Positions 34,495-43,926 of a DNA stretch of 64,000 nt are shown in pieces. The translations under genes were made by a program, and so were the position numbers. Each line of letters starts with the position of its first letter. The stretch's first letter is position 1. The notes beneath the pieces were generated by a model. It ran no database searches and was not told the origin of the DNA. It saw nothing but the letters and a program-made list of their open reading frames with translations. The DNA comes from Amycolatopsis sp. A133 (GTDB lineage Bacteria; Actinomycetota; Actinomycetes; Mycobacteriales; Pseudonocardiaceae), in contig NZ_JAVHJU010000003.1 in NCBI RefSeq assembly GCF_031082405.1, positions 65,219 through 129,218 of the forward strand, read 5' to 3'.

Positions 34495-35919
34495 TCAAAG
34501 AACAGCGTTCAACGCCGCGATCAGGGTGTCTTCGACGCCGTTACCTTGGGCGTTGCGCAGGTAGTGCGCGATGATGCCGTACGCGCACATCGCGCCGCCG
34601 GCAATGCTAGGGAAGTCATCGGACCAGCCACAGGCGTAGCGCCAGGCACCGCCGGTGATCAGCAGCTCGTCGGTGGGCAGGTAGGCGGGTACCTCGCCAG
34701 CGTATCCGGAGAACCAGATGCCGTTGGTGCCGCCGTAGTGGCTGCGGCAGTAGGCGGCGTAGCCGGACACCGGTTCCCCGCCGAGGAAGGCCAGCCGCAG
34801 CGGGGTGCCGCCGGCGAAGCGCCAGGATTGCACTGGGACCGGGGTCGTGAACGCAAAGCTGTGCGCGTCGATCTGGTCGATCATGACTTCGGCGTGGCGG
34901 CTGATCCACCCTGCCGCGGTGGCCCGTCGGACGGCGAAGTTCGCGCGGACCGCCGCGAGATGGCTGGGGGTGTCGGTGATGTCGAGCCGGACGTCGACTT
35001 CACGGTAGGCGGTGAGGATCGGGCCGGTGACCGGCCGGCCGGGTGCGGTGATCGTGTCGACGATTGTCTGGCCGAGGTCGTGGCCGCGATCATCGAGGGC
35101 CTGCCAACCGGGGGAAGCCACCGGGTCTTGATCCCCGGCCGCACCGGTGAGGAACTGTGCGAAACACCCGGTCTGCTGCTCGACCACCTCCACCGCGAGC
35201 CCCGGGTAGTCCGGGTCGATGAGTGTTTCCGCTGGAGCGACGACGGGCTGGCATCCGTAACCGAACATCACCACGAGCGGCGCCCCGTCGAGAGTTCGTG
35301 CCGTCAGAATCGGCACATCCCGCTCGACGCCCGCCATGCCTTCCCGGTTGTAGGAGAACGCCTCATCGGCGACCTGATAATCCAACGTGCACGGAACCGC
35401 GGTGGCCGCGAGGCTTATTCGGACGAGGTCGACGATCTGGTCTTGCACCCAGCCGGCGTAGCCACGGACCCTGTCCAGATGGGGAGATGGGTCGAGGATG
35501 TTGTAGAGGGTGTACGCCGTGACGTCGGGGGTGAGGACGGGCCCGTTGTGGGTATGGGTTGCCGTGAGCACGAAATCTGAGGACGCCACCCCAAGGCTGA
35601 CAATTCGCGACCGGATCGCCTGGTGGATGGCGCGTGGAAACGCCAGGACGTCCGCAGTGACGATGACGTTCGGCGTTCCGTTGTCCCAGAACACGGTGCA
35701 TCGCGCGTAGAGCGGACGACGCACACCGGCGGCGAGCCGTGGGGTGTCTGTCGCGTAGCCAGCAAGCGGGATACCCGCTTCCGGGGTGATGTCGGTCTTG
35801 CCGACCGCGACCGCCATCGGCGCTGCGCCCGACGCCTGCCCTTCGGCAAGCCACGGAGCTGCCAGAGTCGCCGCGAACAGGGCAGCAGTCGTTAGGACCG
35901 GGCGTCTGGACATGGACAC
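34495..35919 (-). CDS. neutral/alkaline ceramidase-like protein, copy 1 (secreted)
   Basis: 474 aa from GTG 35919, seven bases after GGAAGGGG. A Sec-type signal is present (SRRPVLTTAALFAATLAAPW, then AEG). The domain begins GKTDITPEAGIPLAGYA and has the ATHTHNGPV metal motif of neutral ceramidases. However, the second histidine site reads GYGCQPVVA (Gln instead of His), and the motif that carries the nucleophile in true ceramidases (GDxSPN-like) reads AAGDQDP, without serine. So ceramidase activity is doubtful. A diverged paralogue lies at 44944-46296. Members of this superfamily hydrolyse amide bonds, and the actual substrate is unknown. Confidence 0.75.
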   Translation of the reverse strand: MSMSRRPVLTTAALFAATLAAPWLAEGQASGAAPMAVAVGKTDITPEAGIPLAGYATDTPRLAAGVRRPLYARCTVFWDNGTPNVIVTADVLAFPRAIHQAIRSRIVSLGVASSDFVLTATHTHNGPVLTPDVTAYTLYNILDPSPHLDRVRGYAGWVQDQIVDLVRISLAATAVPCTLDYQVADEAFSYNREGMAGVERDVPILTARTLDGAPLVVMFGYGCQPVVAPAETLIDPDYPGLAVEVVEQQTGCFAQFLTGAAGDQDPVASPGWQALDDRGHDLGQTIVDTITAPGRPVTGPILTAYREVDVRLDITDTPSHLAAVRANFAVRRATAAGWISRHAEVMIDQIDAHSFAFTTPVPVQSWRFAGGTPLRLAFLGGEPVSGYAAYCRSHYGGTNGIWFSGYAGEVPAYLPTDELLITGGAWRYACGWSDDFPSIAGGAMCAYGIIAHYLRNAQGNGVEDTLIAALNAVL

Positions 35920-36138
35920 GAACGTTCCCCTTCCTGCCAATGCGCTTCCTCACGCTGCACTGGCCGGGGCGCTCGTCGACTACCCCGTTGTGGGTACGGG
36001 TCAGCGCCAACCGATGCAATTGTCAGCAACCCAGATTCTCCGCTCGGATGATCTTCCGCGCACAAAGAAGTCGCGGCGACGGACGTAGCCGTTACGTGCT
36101 GAAGCTCAGGCAAGCCACGGCGTCGACCGCGGGCGGCC

Positions 36139-36916
36139 CTACGTCGACCTGGACCGCAACCGGGGACCAAACCTGCGGCGCAGTGCCTGGGCGACGGCCA
36201 GGTTGACCAGCTCGTCTCTTGACCATCGCTTGCCGGTGGCGTCCACGAAGTCGACCTCCAATATCTTCGCACCGAAGATCCCAGCCTTCACAGCCTGCAC
36301 GAGGTCGTATGTAGGAGCAACAGCCGGCCGCTCCGCGCCGCCAGAGACATCCTATTGCAGCCGTTGTCCTGGCCGATGGAGGTGACCTGGCTAGGTGTCA
36401 GCGTGCCGTCGAACAGGTCCGGGGCGGCGGTGCCGTCGGGAAGGCGGAACAGGATCGCCTCGTGGCGCTGCGCGCCGGACTGGTGGAAGCGCAGCACCAC
36501 CTTGCCGCCGGGCGCGTGCCCGACCCGGGGTGTCGGGCGAATAGTAATACTCGTCCACCTCGATGCCGAGGGGTAACCCGCGTCCGGCAGCACGGGCGGG
36601 GCCAGCGGTTCGAGCTTGTTGACCTTCAGGTGGCTGTCGGGGTCCGGCCACCAGTTCCAGCGTTCTTGGGCGAGCTTCTGGCGTAGGCGAGGTAGGTACT
36701 TTGGTACTGAAGCTGCCGTTCGGGCAGGTGGTGACGTGACGTCGAGGGTGCGCATCGGTCGATGCGAAGGCCGCCGAGCCAGCCGGGCGCCACGAGCGAT
36801 GCTTGAACGGCCATAACCTCGGCGTGCCGAATCGGTCTGTCTCGTTCACCCGGGACATCCACTTTCCACGGCGTCGTCAGCTCTGTCGGGACTCCTTCAC
36901 AAATCGACTCGGCCAT
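36139..36916 (-). pseudogene. multiply frameshifted gene at the end of the MoxR/SAV_2336 operon
   Basis: Coding sense starts with an ATG at 36916 (MAESICEGVPTEL), overlapping the end of the WD40-NTPase gene by 20 bp. It then jumps frame at least three times: LAQERWNWWPDPDSHLKV, then GIEVDEYYYSPDTPG, then KVVLRFHQSGAQRHEAILF, and finally GAKILEVDFVDATGKRWS to a TAG at 36139. Put together it is a protein of about 255 residues of unknown family. Several shifts make decay more likely than a single sequencing error. Between 35920 and 36138 I saw no gene. Confidence 0.6.
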
Positions 36917-39900
36917 GCTGAACGATCGTGGTGCAGTAGCCCCTGAGCAGCGGAGACACCACGTCGACCTCGATGCGCCACTGTCCACCGACCGGCGGAA
37001 TCCGAATGGTGAGGGGCGGCGCCTCAGGGCACAGCAGGCTTCCGTCGGCCCCCACCCGTGGCCAGTGCCCGTCGATCCGCAGCGGAACCGGCGAACCGTC
37101 CACGGTCAATCTAACTGCCGCGATCACGCATTCGTCCCCGTCGATCCGCAACTCCGTCCGCCCGATCGAAGCCCGGACGATCTCCACTAGCGAAGCCCCC
37201 GGCGGCTCGTCGAGGTCGAACATCCACAGCTGACCGGTCGCGTCCCGCGCCGCCACGAACCCCGGCTCCCCGGCGAGAGCGACGACCGGCAGCCCGAGCC
37301 GAATCTCGTGCACCTGGGTCCCGGACTCCGCCACCGACAGCCGGACCACGCCGTCGGCCCCGGCAGTGACTCGCCAGTAGCCGACGTCTGCTGCCGTTCC
37401 CGCTACGTCGGGACGGACCCCTGCCGTCGATCTCGGACCTTTCACCGCATCGACACTCAGCGTGATTCCGTCCAGCCACAGGTATACCTGCCGCGCGCGG
37501 ACCACGAGTCGTTCGAGGGCGTACCGCTCCTCGCGCAGATCAGGCAGAATCCGCTGGCGGACCGAGCCGTCGCCCCGCAACGCCACGTACGTTCCTTCGT
37601 GGACGAGCACATCGACGACACCGCCGGGAAAACCGACCTCCTGGGCGAGCAGCCCTCCGCTCCCGGCAGCGTTCCAATACCGGATCGAGTCGGCCCAGCT
37701 CAGGACGAACGACGACGCGACGTGCGCAACGCCACGCACCGGATGGATGTGCCTCCCGAGGACTGCGAGCTCGTCAGACACCGGGTCCCACCGGGTCACC
37801 TCACCGTTCGCCGAGCCCACCAGGACCGCGTCGTCCGGCATCCGGGCCAGGCAGGTGACCGGGGACTCGACGTGTCTCCTTCGGATCACCTCGAGTCCGG
37901 GCGCCCAGAAGACCAGCGAGCCGTCGTCACCTCCGGAGACAAAGGAATCCTCGCTGGTACAGACCACCGCGCGGACCGCGCCGCGGTGCTCGATCCGCTC
38001 CCGGCTCGACCCCTGATCGCGGATCGTCCCGTCCGCGTAGCCCACGATCCAGCGAGCCGGTGTGGTATCCAGCGCGCCCATCGCGGTGACGGGGGCACCC
38101 CGTCCGGGGATCTCCAGGATCCGCCGCACCCGCTCGGAGACGCTGGGCCTCGTGACGCTTCCGTCGGTCCCGGCCACGGTCAGCGCCTCGCCGTGGCGCT
38201 GTGCCCGGTCGATCGGGAGGTCGACCGGCTGTCTCGGGTGCACATCGGTCCAGATCGTCCGGCCGTGCCACGCGACGTAGCCCCAGGCACCACCGTTCGC
38301 GCCGTCGATCTCGGCCGAAGCGCCGACCAGCGAGCCATCCATCGCGTGCACGCCGAACCGGGTGGCGACCACGGGACGGCCACCGACCACAGCGATGGCG
38401 AGCGCGGGACCGGGGTGCAGCCGGTCCCCGCCGATTCCGGCGGGCCGGAGCTCGCTTTCGGTGATCGCCCGGCGCACGCGCAGCGGCGGCCGCAACCCGA
38501 ACCCCGAGACGAGGCCAGGTTCCGCCCGGACCGTGAGCCAGTCCCGCAATGCCGAAGCGAATCCGGCCGGAGGCACCTCAATGTCAGCGATCTGCGAGAT
38601 CACCGCCCACAATGTTTTCATACCGGGATCACCGGGTAATGCGGCCAAATCCGCGAGCAAGCCGGCTCGATCTTCGGCGTAGCGGCGAACCAGGAAAGTC
38701 AGCTGTCGGCAGAGGTGTTCGGGTACCTCCGTGTCGCCAACGGCGAGCAGGTGCGTCACAGCATTGGCCAGCCGGGTGAGACTCGCGTTGGCGACGAAGT
38801 CGACGATCCGGCTCTTTCCGAACACGAAGCGCCGCACTGTCTCGTCACGGCTGTCCGCCGGAGCTCGAAGGACGTCTGCGGCTTCCGGCGCGGTCAGCTC
38901 GACAACGCCGCCCTCACCGGTGTCCTCGACCAAGCCGTTGTCGAGGCAAGCCGACCAGAACACCCGCCAGGACGGCTCGACGACGGCGCAGTCGGACCAC
39001 GGGTGGCGGTGCTGGGCGAGGTAGAGCATGTGCAGCAGGTGCGTGAGCTGACGGCCGAACCTCCGGCCCAGCGCAGCTCGGACATCGGTCCAGCCGGCGG
39101 TGAGCAGGGGCGGCATGTTGTCCACGGTGACGCTGCCTGTGGGCTGCCGAGCGATCCACCGGAGGATGCGGACGACGGCACGCGGACTGTTGTCGGCGAG
39201 GTCGACCAGCGCCTCGACATCGACCGGTCCGACGAACGCCTGCTCGACCTCCGCCAGGTGCCGGCGGACGAGGGCGCGGCCCACCTCACGGGTGGCGTCG
39301 GCGGTGAAGTGCTTCACTCGTAAGGATTGGGTGGCGAGGCGATCGCGGAGGTCCAGCCATCGTGTGGTCGTCACCAGGTGGTGGACGCCGGCGGGGACAT
39401 CGGCGAGGAACAGTCGGTCACCCATGACGGGGAACTCGTCGAGGGCGATGACCAGCGGACGGCGAAAGGCACCTTGACGGGCCAGATCGTTCAGCAGCCC
39501 GGTGAACGATCTGCCGTTGATGTGGGTGTACTCCGAGTAAAGCACGCGAAGCTGGGCCAGGCACGATTCTTCGATTACCACCGGGTCGGTCGTGGCCGAG
39601 TAGAAGTGCTCGACGACAGCGACCCCGTCGCGGCGGAGGGCGTCGGTGACGGCGACGAGCACGGTCGAGGTACCGCTGCCGGGTCCACCCCGGATCCCGA
39701 CCCAGGAACTGCTGGGGTCGAGCAGGTCGCGGAGCAGATCGGCGATTTCCGAGGAACGGCCGAGGCAGGGCCGCAGTCCGACCTTGACGCGATCGAACCG
39801 GAGCCCGGCGGATTCCTGCTCGTCCACGGCGACTTCGTACGAGGCGCCCAGCAGGGTCACCAGGGAAGCCGTTTGGGAGCCGGTCTCCACCTGGACCGGC

Positions 39901-40691
39901 TCGCCGGTGCGGAAGCGGACGCAGCGACTGTGCGCACACACCCCGTCCGTCCACCGGACTTCGACGACCAGCGGATCGGTGTCGGGAACCTCGGGCAACT
40001 CAACCGAGCCGGGTCCTCCGGCACCGAGGACCACCGCACCGTCGAGGAGCTGCACGGGCACCGAGATCCGGGGCAGGTTCGTGGCCAGCCACGGGAGCCA
40101 CGCCTGCGTCTCTCCGGCGGACAGGTCGCCCGGCGGCGCCTGGCGGTCGAGGTGGAGCATGGCAGCAGCGCGCGCGGCCCGGGAGGCCGTCCGTGCGACG
40201 ACGCGACGGGGGAAGCGACCGACCGCACCGAGCAACCAGCGAGCGATGCCGCGGGGGTCGGGTTCCTGTCGGAGCTGGTCGAGGGCGGCGAGCACCAGGT
40301 CGTCGATGTCGTCGTCGGCACCGGGCGGTCGCGTGACGTCCAGGTGGTGGATTCGCTCTTCCAGGCGCACCGACCAGTGGGCGGTCGCGTGCGCGGCCGC
40401 GATCTCCTCTACCGCGTCGCGCAAGAACGCCGTGGCCGAGGGGCGGCGGAGCCGCTCGCGAAGCAGCTCGGCAACGAGCGGGTCCAGTGCTACGGCGGTG
40501 GCGTCGCGGGCGGAGAACAGATCCGAGAACCACAGATCGCTCTCGGCAGAAGCGTCCGCGCCCGGGATGAGCAGCCGGAGCCGGCGCAGCAGCGTCGGCT
40601 CGACCCGCGCGGACAGGGCGCAGGCGGCGGCCAGCGTCACGGCGTGAGGGTTGACCGCGCGCAGCAGTTCGAGCCGGAGCCGGGCCGTCAC
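36897..40691 (-). CDS. NTPase-like protein with degenerate P-loop and WD40-like C-terminus (SAV_2336 C-terminal part)
   Basis: 1264 aa from GTG 40691, overlapping the previous stop (GTGA). Residues 1-85 (LELLRAVNPHAVTLAAACAL, then LLIPGADASAESDLWFSDLF) match the C-terminal region usual in SAV_2336-family proteins. An NTPase-like core has GGPGSGTST (335-343), where the Walker A lysine is threonine 341, and Walker B LVIALDE (413-419). The last 500 residues contain WD40-like blades (GAVRAVVCTSEDSFVSGGDD, VTCLARMPDDAVLVGSANGE). The Lys-to-Thr change suggests it binds but does not hydrolyse nucleotide, or is a dead NTPase kept as a scaffold. It belongs to the MoxR-centred operon. Confidence 0.72.
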   Translation of the reverse strand: MTARLRLELLRAVNPHAVTLAAACALSARVEPTLLRRLRLLIPGADASAESDLWFSDLFSARDATAVALDPLVAELLRERLRRPSATAFLRDAVEEIAAAHATAHWSVRLEERIHHLDVTRPPGADDDIDDLVLAALDQLRQEPDPRGIARWLLGAVGRFPRRVVARTASRAARAAAMLHLDRQAPPGDLSAGETQAWLPWLATNLPRISVPVQLLDGAVVLGAGGPGSVELPEVPDTDPLVVEVRWTDGVCAHSRCVRFRTGEPVQVETGSQTASLVTLLGASYEVAVDEQESAGLRFDRVKVGLRPCLGRSSEIADLLRDLLDPSSSWVGIRGGPGSGTSTVLVAVTDALRRDGVAVVEHFYSATTDPVVIEESCLAQLRVLYSEYTHINGRSFTGLLNDLARQGAFRRPLVIALDEFPVMGDRLFLADVPAGVHHLVTTTRWLDLRDRLATQSLRVKHFTADATREVGRALVRRHLAEVEQAFVGPVDVEALVDLADNSPRAVVRILRWIARQPTGSVTVDNMPPLLTAGWTDVRAALGRRFGRQLTHLLHMLYLAQHRHPWSDCAVVEPSWRVFWSACLDNGLVEDTGEGGVVELTAPEAADVLRAPADSRDETVRRFVFGKSRIVDFVANASLTRLANAVTHLLAVGDTEVPEHLCRQLTFLVRRYAEDRAGLLADLAALPGDPGMKTLWAVISQIADIEVPPAGFASALRDWLTVRAEPGLVSGFGLRPPLRVRRAITESELRPAGIGGDRLHPGPALAIAVVGGRPVVATRFGVHAMDGSLVGASAEIDGANGGAWGYVAWHGRTIWTDVHPRQPVDLPIDRAQRHGEALTVAGTDGSVTRPSVSERVRRILEIPGRGAPVTAMGALDTTPARWIVGYADGTIRDQGSSRERIEHRGAVRAVVCTSEDSFVSGGDDGSLVFWAPGLEVIRRRHVESPVTCLARMPDDAVLVGSANGEVTRWDPVSDELAVLGRHIHPVRGVAHVASSFVLSWADSIRYWNAAGSGGLLAQEVGFPGGVVDVLVHEGTYVALRGDGSVRQRILPDLREERYALERLVVRARQVYLWLDGITLSVDAVKGPRSTAGVRPDVAGTAADVGYWRVTAGADGVVRLSVAESGTQVHEIRLGLPVVALAGEPGFVAARDATGQLWMFDLDEPPGASLVEIVRASIGRTELRIDGDECVIAAVRLTVDGSPVPLRIDGHWPRVGADGSLLCPEAPPLTIRIPPVGGQWRIEVDVVSPLLRGYCTTIVQHGRVDL

Positions 40692-41512
40692 CGCCGGGCC
40701 GCCTGCCCGGCGGTCGTCCGCCGATCCCACTGCACGACGGCTAACCGGGTTGCCCACGCCGGCCATCGCGACCGCGGGTACGGCACCAGGAAGACCGCGT
40801 CCGGCGGCCAGGCGGCGGGCGGGATCGGGCTGCCCGCGCCGATCCCCAGATCGGTGGCGACCAGCACCGCGCCTGCTGACATCTCGGGCAGCGTGTCCCG
40901 GAACGGCTCGACGGTGACGGCATCCTGTCCGACCACCCGGCGCAGAGCGGCGGCGAGCCAGCGCAGGTCGCGGCGGAACAGTCGCATGCCCGGCCCGTAG
41001 TCGACCCACAACCGAGCCCCCAGCCGTGTGGTCGGCTCAGCGAGGACCGGCATCGCGACGACAGCTTCGCGGCGAGCCAGCATCCTCGTGACCGCCGGCG
41101 TGTCCACCTCCGGGCCGGGACACCGCACCTTGGCCAACGTCGACAGGATCGCTCGCTCGTGCCACGGCGAGAACAGCGGCTCGGCCGGCCGCGGCGCGGG
41201 TGCCGGCGGCAGCAGGTTGTGCACCGAACCGCGCAACGGCCGCGGTGGCGCGGACACGGGTCCCTCCACCAAGGTCACTCTGACCCGCCGAACCGGCCGG
41301 GGATCCCCCTCCGCCGTGTGCACGTCGGCGCCGGGGGACGCGGCGGTCGCGCTCGGGCCCGGCGCCAGCGGAACGGGCAGCGGGGTCATCGGCTCCGGCA
41401 CTGGCGGGGGGTCAGAAGGCACGGCACCGAGCATTGCGGCGGCGGCCCGCAGGCCATCGCCGTCGAGTTCCAGCGTCCCGGCGGCACGGATCAGGTCGGC
41501 CAGCGGATACAT
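40688..41512 (-). CDS. SAV_2336 N-terminal-domain-like protein
   Basis: 274 aa from ATG 41512, one base after the MoxR stop. It starts with a small helical domain (LADLIRAAGTLELDGDGLRA), then a proline-rich linker, then a domain with RLGARLWVDYGPGMRLFRRD and AGAVLVATDLGIG that fits a degenerate von Willebrand A-like fold. This order is that of the N-terminal half of SAV_2336-type proteins, which accompany MoxR ATPases in actinobacterial conflict systems. Here the usual C-terminal half is encoded by the next gene, so the protein appears split. Confidence 0.65.
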   Translation of the reverse strand: MYPLADLIRAAGTLELDGDGLRAAAAMLGAVPSDPPPVPEPMTPLPVPLAPGPSATAASPGADVHTAEGDPRPVRRVRVTLVEGPVSAPPRPLRGSVHNLLPPAPAPRPAEPLFSPWHERAILSTLAKVRCPGPEVDTPAVTRMLARREAVVAMPVLAEPTTRLGARLWVDYGPGMRLFRRDLRWLAAALRRVVGQDAVTVEPFRDTLPEMSAGAVLVATDLGIGAGSPIPPAAWPPDAVFLVPYPRSRWPAWATRLAVVQWDRRTTAGQAARR

Positions 41513-41513
41513 G

Positions 41514-42395
41514 TCAGCGCAGCTCGAGTGCGGGTTGCTTGCTGGTCGTCGACTCGAGCACGGCCTCCCACAACGGGTGACCGGGCCGAACGCCCAGCTC
41601 ACGGGCGGCGGCGACGGCGTCGAGGTACTCCGCGACGCTCACGTCCGCCGGTCCCCCGGTCTCCGGCCCGAAAACGTCGGTGACCCGGCTGTAGAGCGCA
41701 GCATCCGGCCCGAACCGCACCGCGGCGATCTGCCGCAGCCGGATGTGGGTCGGCATCGGCAGCGAGTAGACGACGCAGCGGCGAAGAAATGCCTTGGGCA
41801 AGTCGCGCTCTTCGTTCGTGGTCAGCACCACCAGCGGGGCCGAGGCCGCTTCGACCAGGTCACCCTCGTCCGTCCGGAACCGGTAGAGGCCGAGCGGCTC
41901 CAGCAGGTCGTTGGGCACGTCGGGCTCCGCCTTGTCGATTTCGTCGAGCAGGACCACCGCGTTCTCGTCTTCGGCACCTTCGTTGGGATCGGGCCGCCGG
42001 TGCTCGGCCGCCGTCACCGGTGAGTAGGCCCACCAGAGCACGCCGGGTATCAGGTACTCCCGGCGCGGCCTGGCCTGGTGGGCCGACGCGTCGGAAAGCC
42101 GGGCCACCTCGTCGACCTCCCAGAGCAGGTCCTGCGCCCGGGTGCGCGAGGAGACGGTGCGCGAGTAGAACCGCCACCCGAGGTGCATCGCGACGTTGCG
42201 CGCGAGCGAACTCTTCCCCGTGCCCGGCCGGCCGCGAACCAGCAACGGACGCCGGGTGGCGAGCGCGACGTTCACCGCGAGCACAAGACCTTCTTCGTAC
42301 ACATAGCTTGCGACGGCCGACCGGTCGGCGAGCGGCTCGAGTGGTGCGGGCTCCGGTACCAACGGCGGGTCGAAGATCTTCATGTAGTCGTTCAT
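41514..42395 (-). CDS. MoxR-family AAA+ ATPase
   Basis: 293 aa. Walker A GRPGTGKS (55-62), Walker B VVLLDEID (147-154), a sensor strand LVVLTTNEERDLP and the FLRRCV arginine-finger segment are all present and in MoxR order. A short helical C-terminal lid follows. MoxR ATPases act as remodelling chaperones, often with von Willebrand A proteins. In the MoxR-vWA-VMAP conflict systems of actinobacteria they work with a protease-containing partner, and the neighbours here (trypsin gene upstream, SAV_2336 gene downstream) fit that class. Confidence 0.85.
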   Translation of the reverse strand: MNDYMKIFDPPLVPEPAPLEPLADRSAVASYVYEEGLVLAVNVALATRRPLLVRGRPGTGKSSLARNVAMHLGWRFYSRTVSSRTRAQDLLWEVDEVARLSDASAHQARPRREYLIPGVLWWAYSPVTAAEHRRPDPNEGAEDENAVVLLDEIDKAEPDVPNDLLEPLGLYRFRTDEGDLVEAASAPLVVLTTNEERDLPKAFLRRCVVYSLPMPTHIRLRQIAAVRFGPDAALYSRVTDVFGPETGGPADVSVAEYLDAVAAARELGVRPGHPLWEAVLESTTSKQPALELR

Positions 42396-42408
42396 CCGAT
42401 CAAGCCCT

Positions 42409-43926
42409 TCATCTACTCGAAGCCCGCTCGATCTTGCGGGTGATCTGGCGGTACCGGACGTCGGCGGCCAGTTCGGTGACGTCGTCCAGGGACGGGCTCA
42501 GCTCCAGCAGCGCGGAATTCCTCCGCAACGCGGCCGACAGCGACCGCCCAGCCAGCGCGAACATGCACGGAGCGAATTCGCGCCGCAGCGCCTCGACGAG
42601 GCCCGTGTCGGCGATCGTGGCCGGCAGTACCAGCAGCAGCCGACGGCCGATCCGCGCGCGGACCTGGGCGCCGGACTGCGCCCAGGCTGCGTCGATGCCA
42701 TCCGGGTCGTCTTCGTCCACGAGCACCCCGTCCCGATCCAGCAGGCTCCAGCGCGCGGCGGTGACCAGCCGGCGGGGCAGTCCCGTCTCCGCATCGGTTT
42801 CGGCATCCACAATGGACACCGGGATGACCTCCCAGTGCTGGTCCACGGCCGCGCGACCGGCGTGCAGCTTGACGGTGAGATCGCAGGCCGCGGGCAGGTG
42901 GACGACCCGCGGTTCTTCGCAGGCGCGTTCCCGGGCCAGCTGGATCGCGGTGTCCGGTTCGACGAGCGGGCGTTTCGCGTACCACGCGAAGGAAGCCGCA
43001 CCGGAGAGCAGCCGAATCGGCTTGGCCGGCGACCTGGTCACCCGCGCGAGCTCCTCCAGGGCGTTGCCGAGGTCTTCCAGATCGAGGTTCAGCAGCGCCA
43101 GCGCGGTTTCGAAGGCGTCGAGCCCTTCTGGTGGCGAGTTATCCAAGGCCATCAGCATCGACCGCCAGACGACCGGACCAGCGTCGTCGAGGTCGACAGC
43201 CAGCAGTTGCAAAACCAAATTGAGCCGCCGCCGAGCCCCGGCAAGCGTCACCACGTCGGCTGCGGCCTCCTGGTTAGCGGCTCGGACGTCGTGCCCGGCG
43301 GTCGCGAGGACGTCGAGAATCGTGCCCGCCGGGATCAGCGCCCCACCGAGATCGAGTTTCGCGTCCCGGGTCTGCGCGAGCATGCCGACCAGCTCTCCGG
43401 TCCGCAGATCAATGGTGCCCGCACCGCTCGCGCCCGGCTGCACCTGGCTGCCTTTGGTCTTGACGAACACATCGGTCGTCCCGTCGCGGACCCGCTGCCC
43501 CTCGCTGACGAGGTCGAGGTGATCCCAGACCGGCAACCGCACGATCAGGGGACAGCCGTACGCGTACAGCTCTCGGCCTGCTTCCGGGAAGGTGCTTCCC
43601 ACTGGAACGACCGCGCAATCGGCGACGTCGACGGAGAGCAGCGCGACGTCCGGGTAGGCGAAATTGGCCTCGGCACCGGTGTTCGGCTCCCGGACCAGCA
43701 GCGTCGCGTCGTACTCCTCACCACGGTACTGAACGACATAGCGGCGCCCGGCCGGAACGACGTGCGCGCACGTGACCACTTTGCCGGGAGCGACGAAGAA
43801 ACCCGTCCCGGTCGACGGCGTGCGCCCGTCCGGGTCCACGGCCAGAACGCGGACGGTGGCCTCGATCAGGTTGTCGCGGTGGCGGGTCGCCAGGCTGCGC
43901 ACGGCGGGCTTCAGTCCTTCGCCCAC
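42409..43926 (-). CDS. trypsin-like protease fused to a VMAP-like C-terminal region
   Basis: 505 aa from GTG 43926, overlapping the Trypco1 gene by 16 bp. Residues 15-220 are a trypsin-like domain with H55 (TCAHVVP), D93 (YPDVALLSVD) and S167 (PGASGAG). Residues 220-505 are helical and then beta/alpha (RLNLVLQLLAVD, EEPRVVHLPAACD, RRLLLVLPATIADTGLVEAL), resembling the C-terminal part of vWA-MoxR-associated proteins (VMAP). No signal peptide. In published comparative work VMAP proteins couple MoxR/vWA modules to effector domains such as trypsins; this gene fits. The exact VMAP subfamily needs a profile search. Confidence 0.75.
   Translation of the reverse strand: MGEGLKPAVRSLATRHRDNLIEATVRVLAVDPDGRTPSTGTGFFVAPGKVVTCAHVVPAGRRYVVQYRGEEYDATLLVREPNTGAEANFAYPDVALLSVDVADCAVVPVGSTFPEAGRELYAYGCPLIVRLPVWDHLDLVSEGQRVRDGTTDVFVKTKGSQVQPGASGAGTIDLRTGELVGMLAQTRDAKLDLGGALIPAGTILDVLATAGHDVRAANQEAAADVVTLAGARRRLNLVLQLLAVDLDDAGPVVWRSMLMALDNSPPEGLDAFETALALLNLDLEDLGNALEELARVTRSPAKPIRLLSGAASFAWYAKRPLVEPDTAIQLARERACEEPRVVHLPAACDLTVKLHAGRAAVDQHWEVIPVSIVDAETDAETGLPRRLVTAARWSLLDRDGVLVDEDDPDGIDAAWAQSGAQVRARIGRRLLLVLPATIADTGLVEALRREFAPCMFALAGRSLSAALRRNSALLELSPSLDDVTELAADVRYRQITRKIERASSR

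Noticed and set aside
34495..35919. A confident ceramidase assignment
   Set aside because: The catalytic-serine motif and one metal histidine are missing, so only superfamily membership is claimed.
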